DNA from: Nostoc linckia z4
Lineage (GTDB): Bacteria > Cyanobacteriota > Cyanobacteriia > Cyanobacteriales > Nostocaceae
Direction of reading: 5' to 3'
NCBI RefSeq assembly: GCF_002608075.1
Contig: NZ_LAHA01000003.1
Location: 129,799-193,798 of the forward strand
Length of the DNA stretch: 64,000 nucleotides
Part shown: one piece after another, positions 63,147 to 64,000 of the stretch
How the letters are laid out: each line of letters opens with the position of its first letter
Numbering within the stretch: the first letter of the stretch is position 1
Translations under genes and position numbers: made by a program
The notes under the pieces: model-generated
The model's input: the letters and a program-made list of their open reading frames with translations, nothing else
Database searches by the model: none
What the model was told of the DNA's origin: nothing

Positions 63147-64000
63147 AATTTTATCCTCGCCAGAAAGTTTGTAGCTGCTTGAAAATTTAAAAATTCCCAA
63201 AACCCATCATGTAATATGCAATAAAAGCAGTATCAAAGGATTTCAGGTAATTAATATTGGAATCAGTTTTAGGCAAATTTTGAAAAGGAGTTATTGTGTC
63301 GCTTGATGTTTTCTGATTCTTGTTTTCAACTGGAAAATATCTAGGTATTTTTAGCATCATAAAATTCCTACTAACAACATATTTAGATTTGATGAAACTG
63401 ACACCATAAATTCATATAGCGTCTCTCAATTTCGTGAGGTACGAGTACATCACTAATCAAATTGGGTAAACTTTTGACTTGAAAAGCTTTGAACACCGGA
63501 AACAGGCGCAACCTGCGGGAAACAAGCTACAAACTTTTCGCTGTGTACCTATAGCTATAACTGAAAACTAAAGATGCTTTTTCAAGACATCGAAATTTAT
63601 AACCAAAACAACTTTTTGGTAGCAAGATTATCCTATTGTTACTTATTCAAATCTGCTGGATTTGATATGGTATTTTTCAGCTTTTTTCTTTAAATCACCA
63701 GCTAAAGTTTCACTTGCTTTTAGCTAATTAGATTCATATAAAAATATGTTAGAAAAAATTTCAGAGAAAAACAAATATTTTTAATTGTTAATTTAATAAA
63801 TAAAATTAATGAGAGTTAATCAGGACTGACGCAAAATCATGAAAAACTAACCGCAAAGAACGCATAGACACAAAGAAATAAGAATTTCCAAGAGTTTTTG
63901 CGTAAGTCACGATTAACACAAGTATCTGGTCAAAATTAATTAGGCATTTTTTTGAGGTGAGGAATGGGGAACTCTTAACAGGTAAAAATAAATAAAAGTG
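63147..64000. other. Terminal intergenic region
   Basis: AT-rich with no supported gene. It contains a diverged copy of the 92-bp MITE-like element at 63822-63910. Confidence 0.55.
63822..63910. mobile_element. Diverged copy of the 21580-21671 MITE-like element
   Basis: Begins AGGACTGACGCA and ends TGCGTAAGTCAC, with interior CCGCAAAGAACGCATAGACA and GAAATAAGAATTTC. The inverted ends have a few mismatches. Confidence 0.7.

Overview
The window looks like the chromosome of a filamentous, probably heterocyst-forming cyanobacterium of the Nostoc/Calothrix type. The evidence is the marker genes psbO, ndhO, ccmK3-ccmK4, a SigF-type sigma factor, ftsQ-ftsZ and grxC-gshB, together with many GCGATCGC (HIP1) octamers, AT-rich spacers, and the short heptameric tandem repeats and small palindromic elements typical of Nostocales. 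No tRNA, rRNA, CRISPR array, transposase or phage gene was recognised.

Layout. 0.1-2.7 kb: ndhO, malate dehydrogenase, a protein built of 20-residue repeats, and a lipoprotein. 3.0-7.2 kb: a compact three-gene cassette (winged-helix-like protein, large P-loop ATPase, DUF1802-like protein fused to a PD-(D/E)XK nuclease), the best candidate here for an undescribed defence or DNA-processing system. 7.6-10.9 kb: a double Nif11-domain protein, pgi and a RelE-type toxin-antitoxin pair. 11.4-16.6 kb: two genes of a LivM/LivG amino-acid transporter, then a PstS-like lipoprotein coupled to a histidine kinase. 16.6-18.7 kb: an ArsR/DUF2087 regulator with a palindromic operator and a duplicated 3' end, a small HTH protein and an alpha/beta hydrolase. 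19.0-19.8 kb: the ccmK3-ccmK4 carboxysome shell pair. 20.3-32.5 kb: a PEP-CTERM protein, a flotillin operon, cinA, glyA, a GspC/PilP-like lipoprotein pair, sigF and psbO. 32.6-39.0 kb: a 1,676-residue STAND NTPase with 14 WD40 repeats next to a second P-loop ATPase, an NLR-like pair. 40.0-48.1 kb: ftsQ, ftsZ, grxC-gshB, a second PEP-CTERM protein and hflX. 48.6-56.7 kb: a PIN-domain toxin-antitoxin pair, a metallophosphoesterase, a cation/proton antiporter with two UspA domains, two divergent methyltransferases, a VOC protein and a DUF4385 protein. 57.5-63.1 kb: a glutamine-synthetase-like enzyme, a membrane protein with four GAF domains, and a FluG-type amidohydrolase.

The most striking observation is at 58956-61529. 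GAF domains 2 and 4 of this membrane protein carry both the Cys-His bilin-attachment motif and the D-x-C-F motif, exactly 28 residues apart, which is the signature of DXCF-class cyanobacteriochromes. The protein has no output domain, and it lies between two enzymes that resemble the two halves of fungal FluG. A 95-bp element with perfect 15-bp inverted ends sits directly after its stop codon. I infer a possible light-linked gamma-glutamyl metabolism locus.
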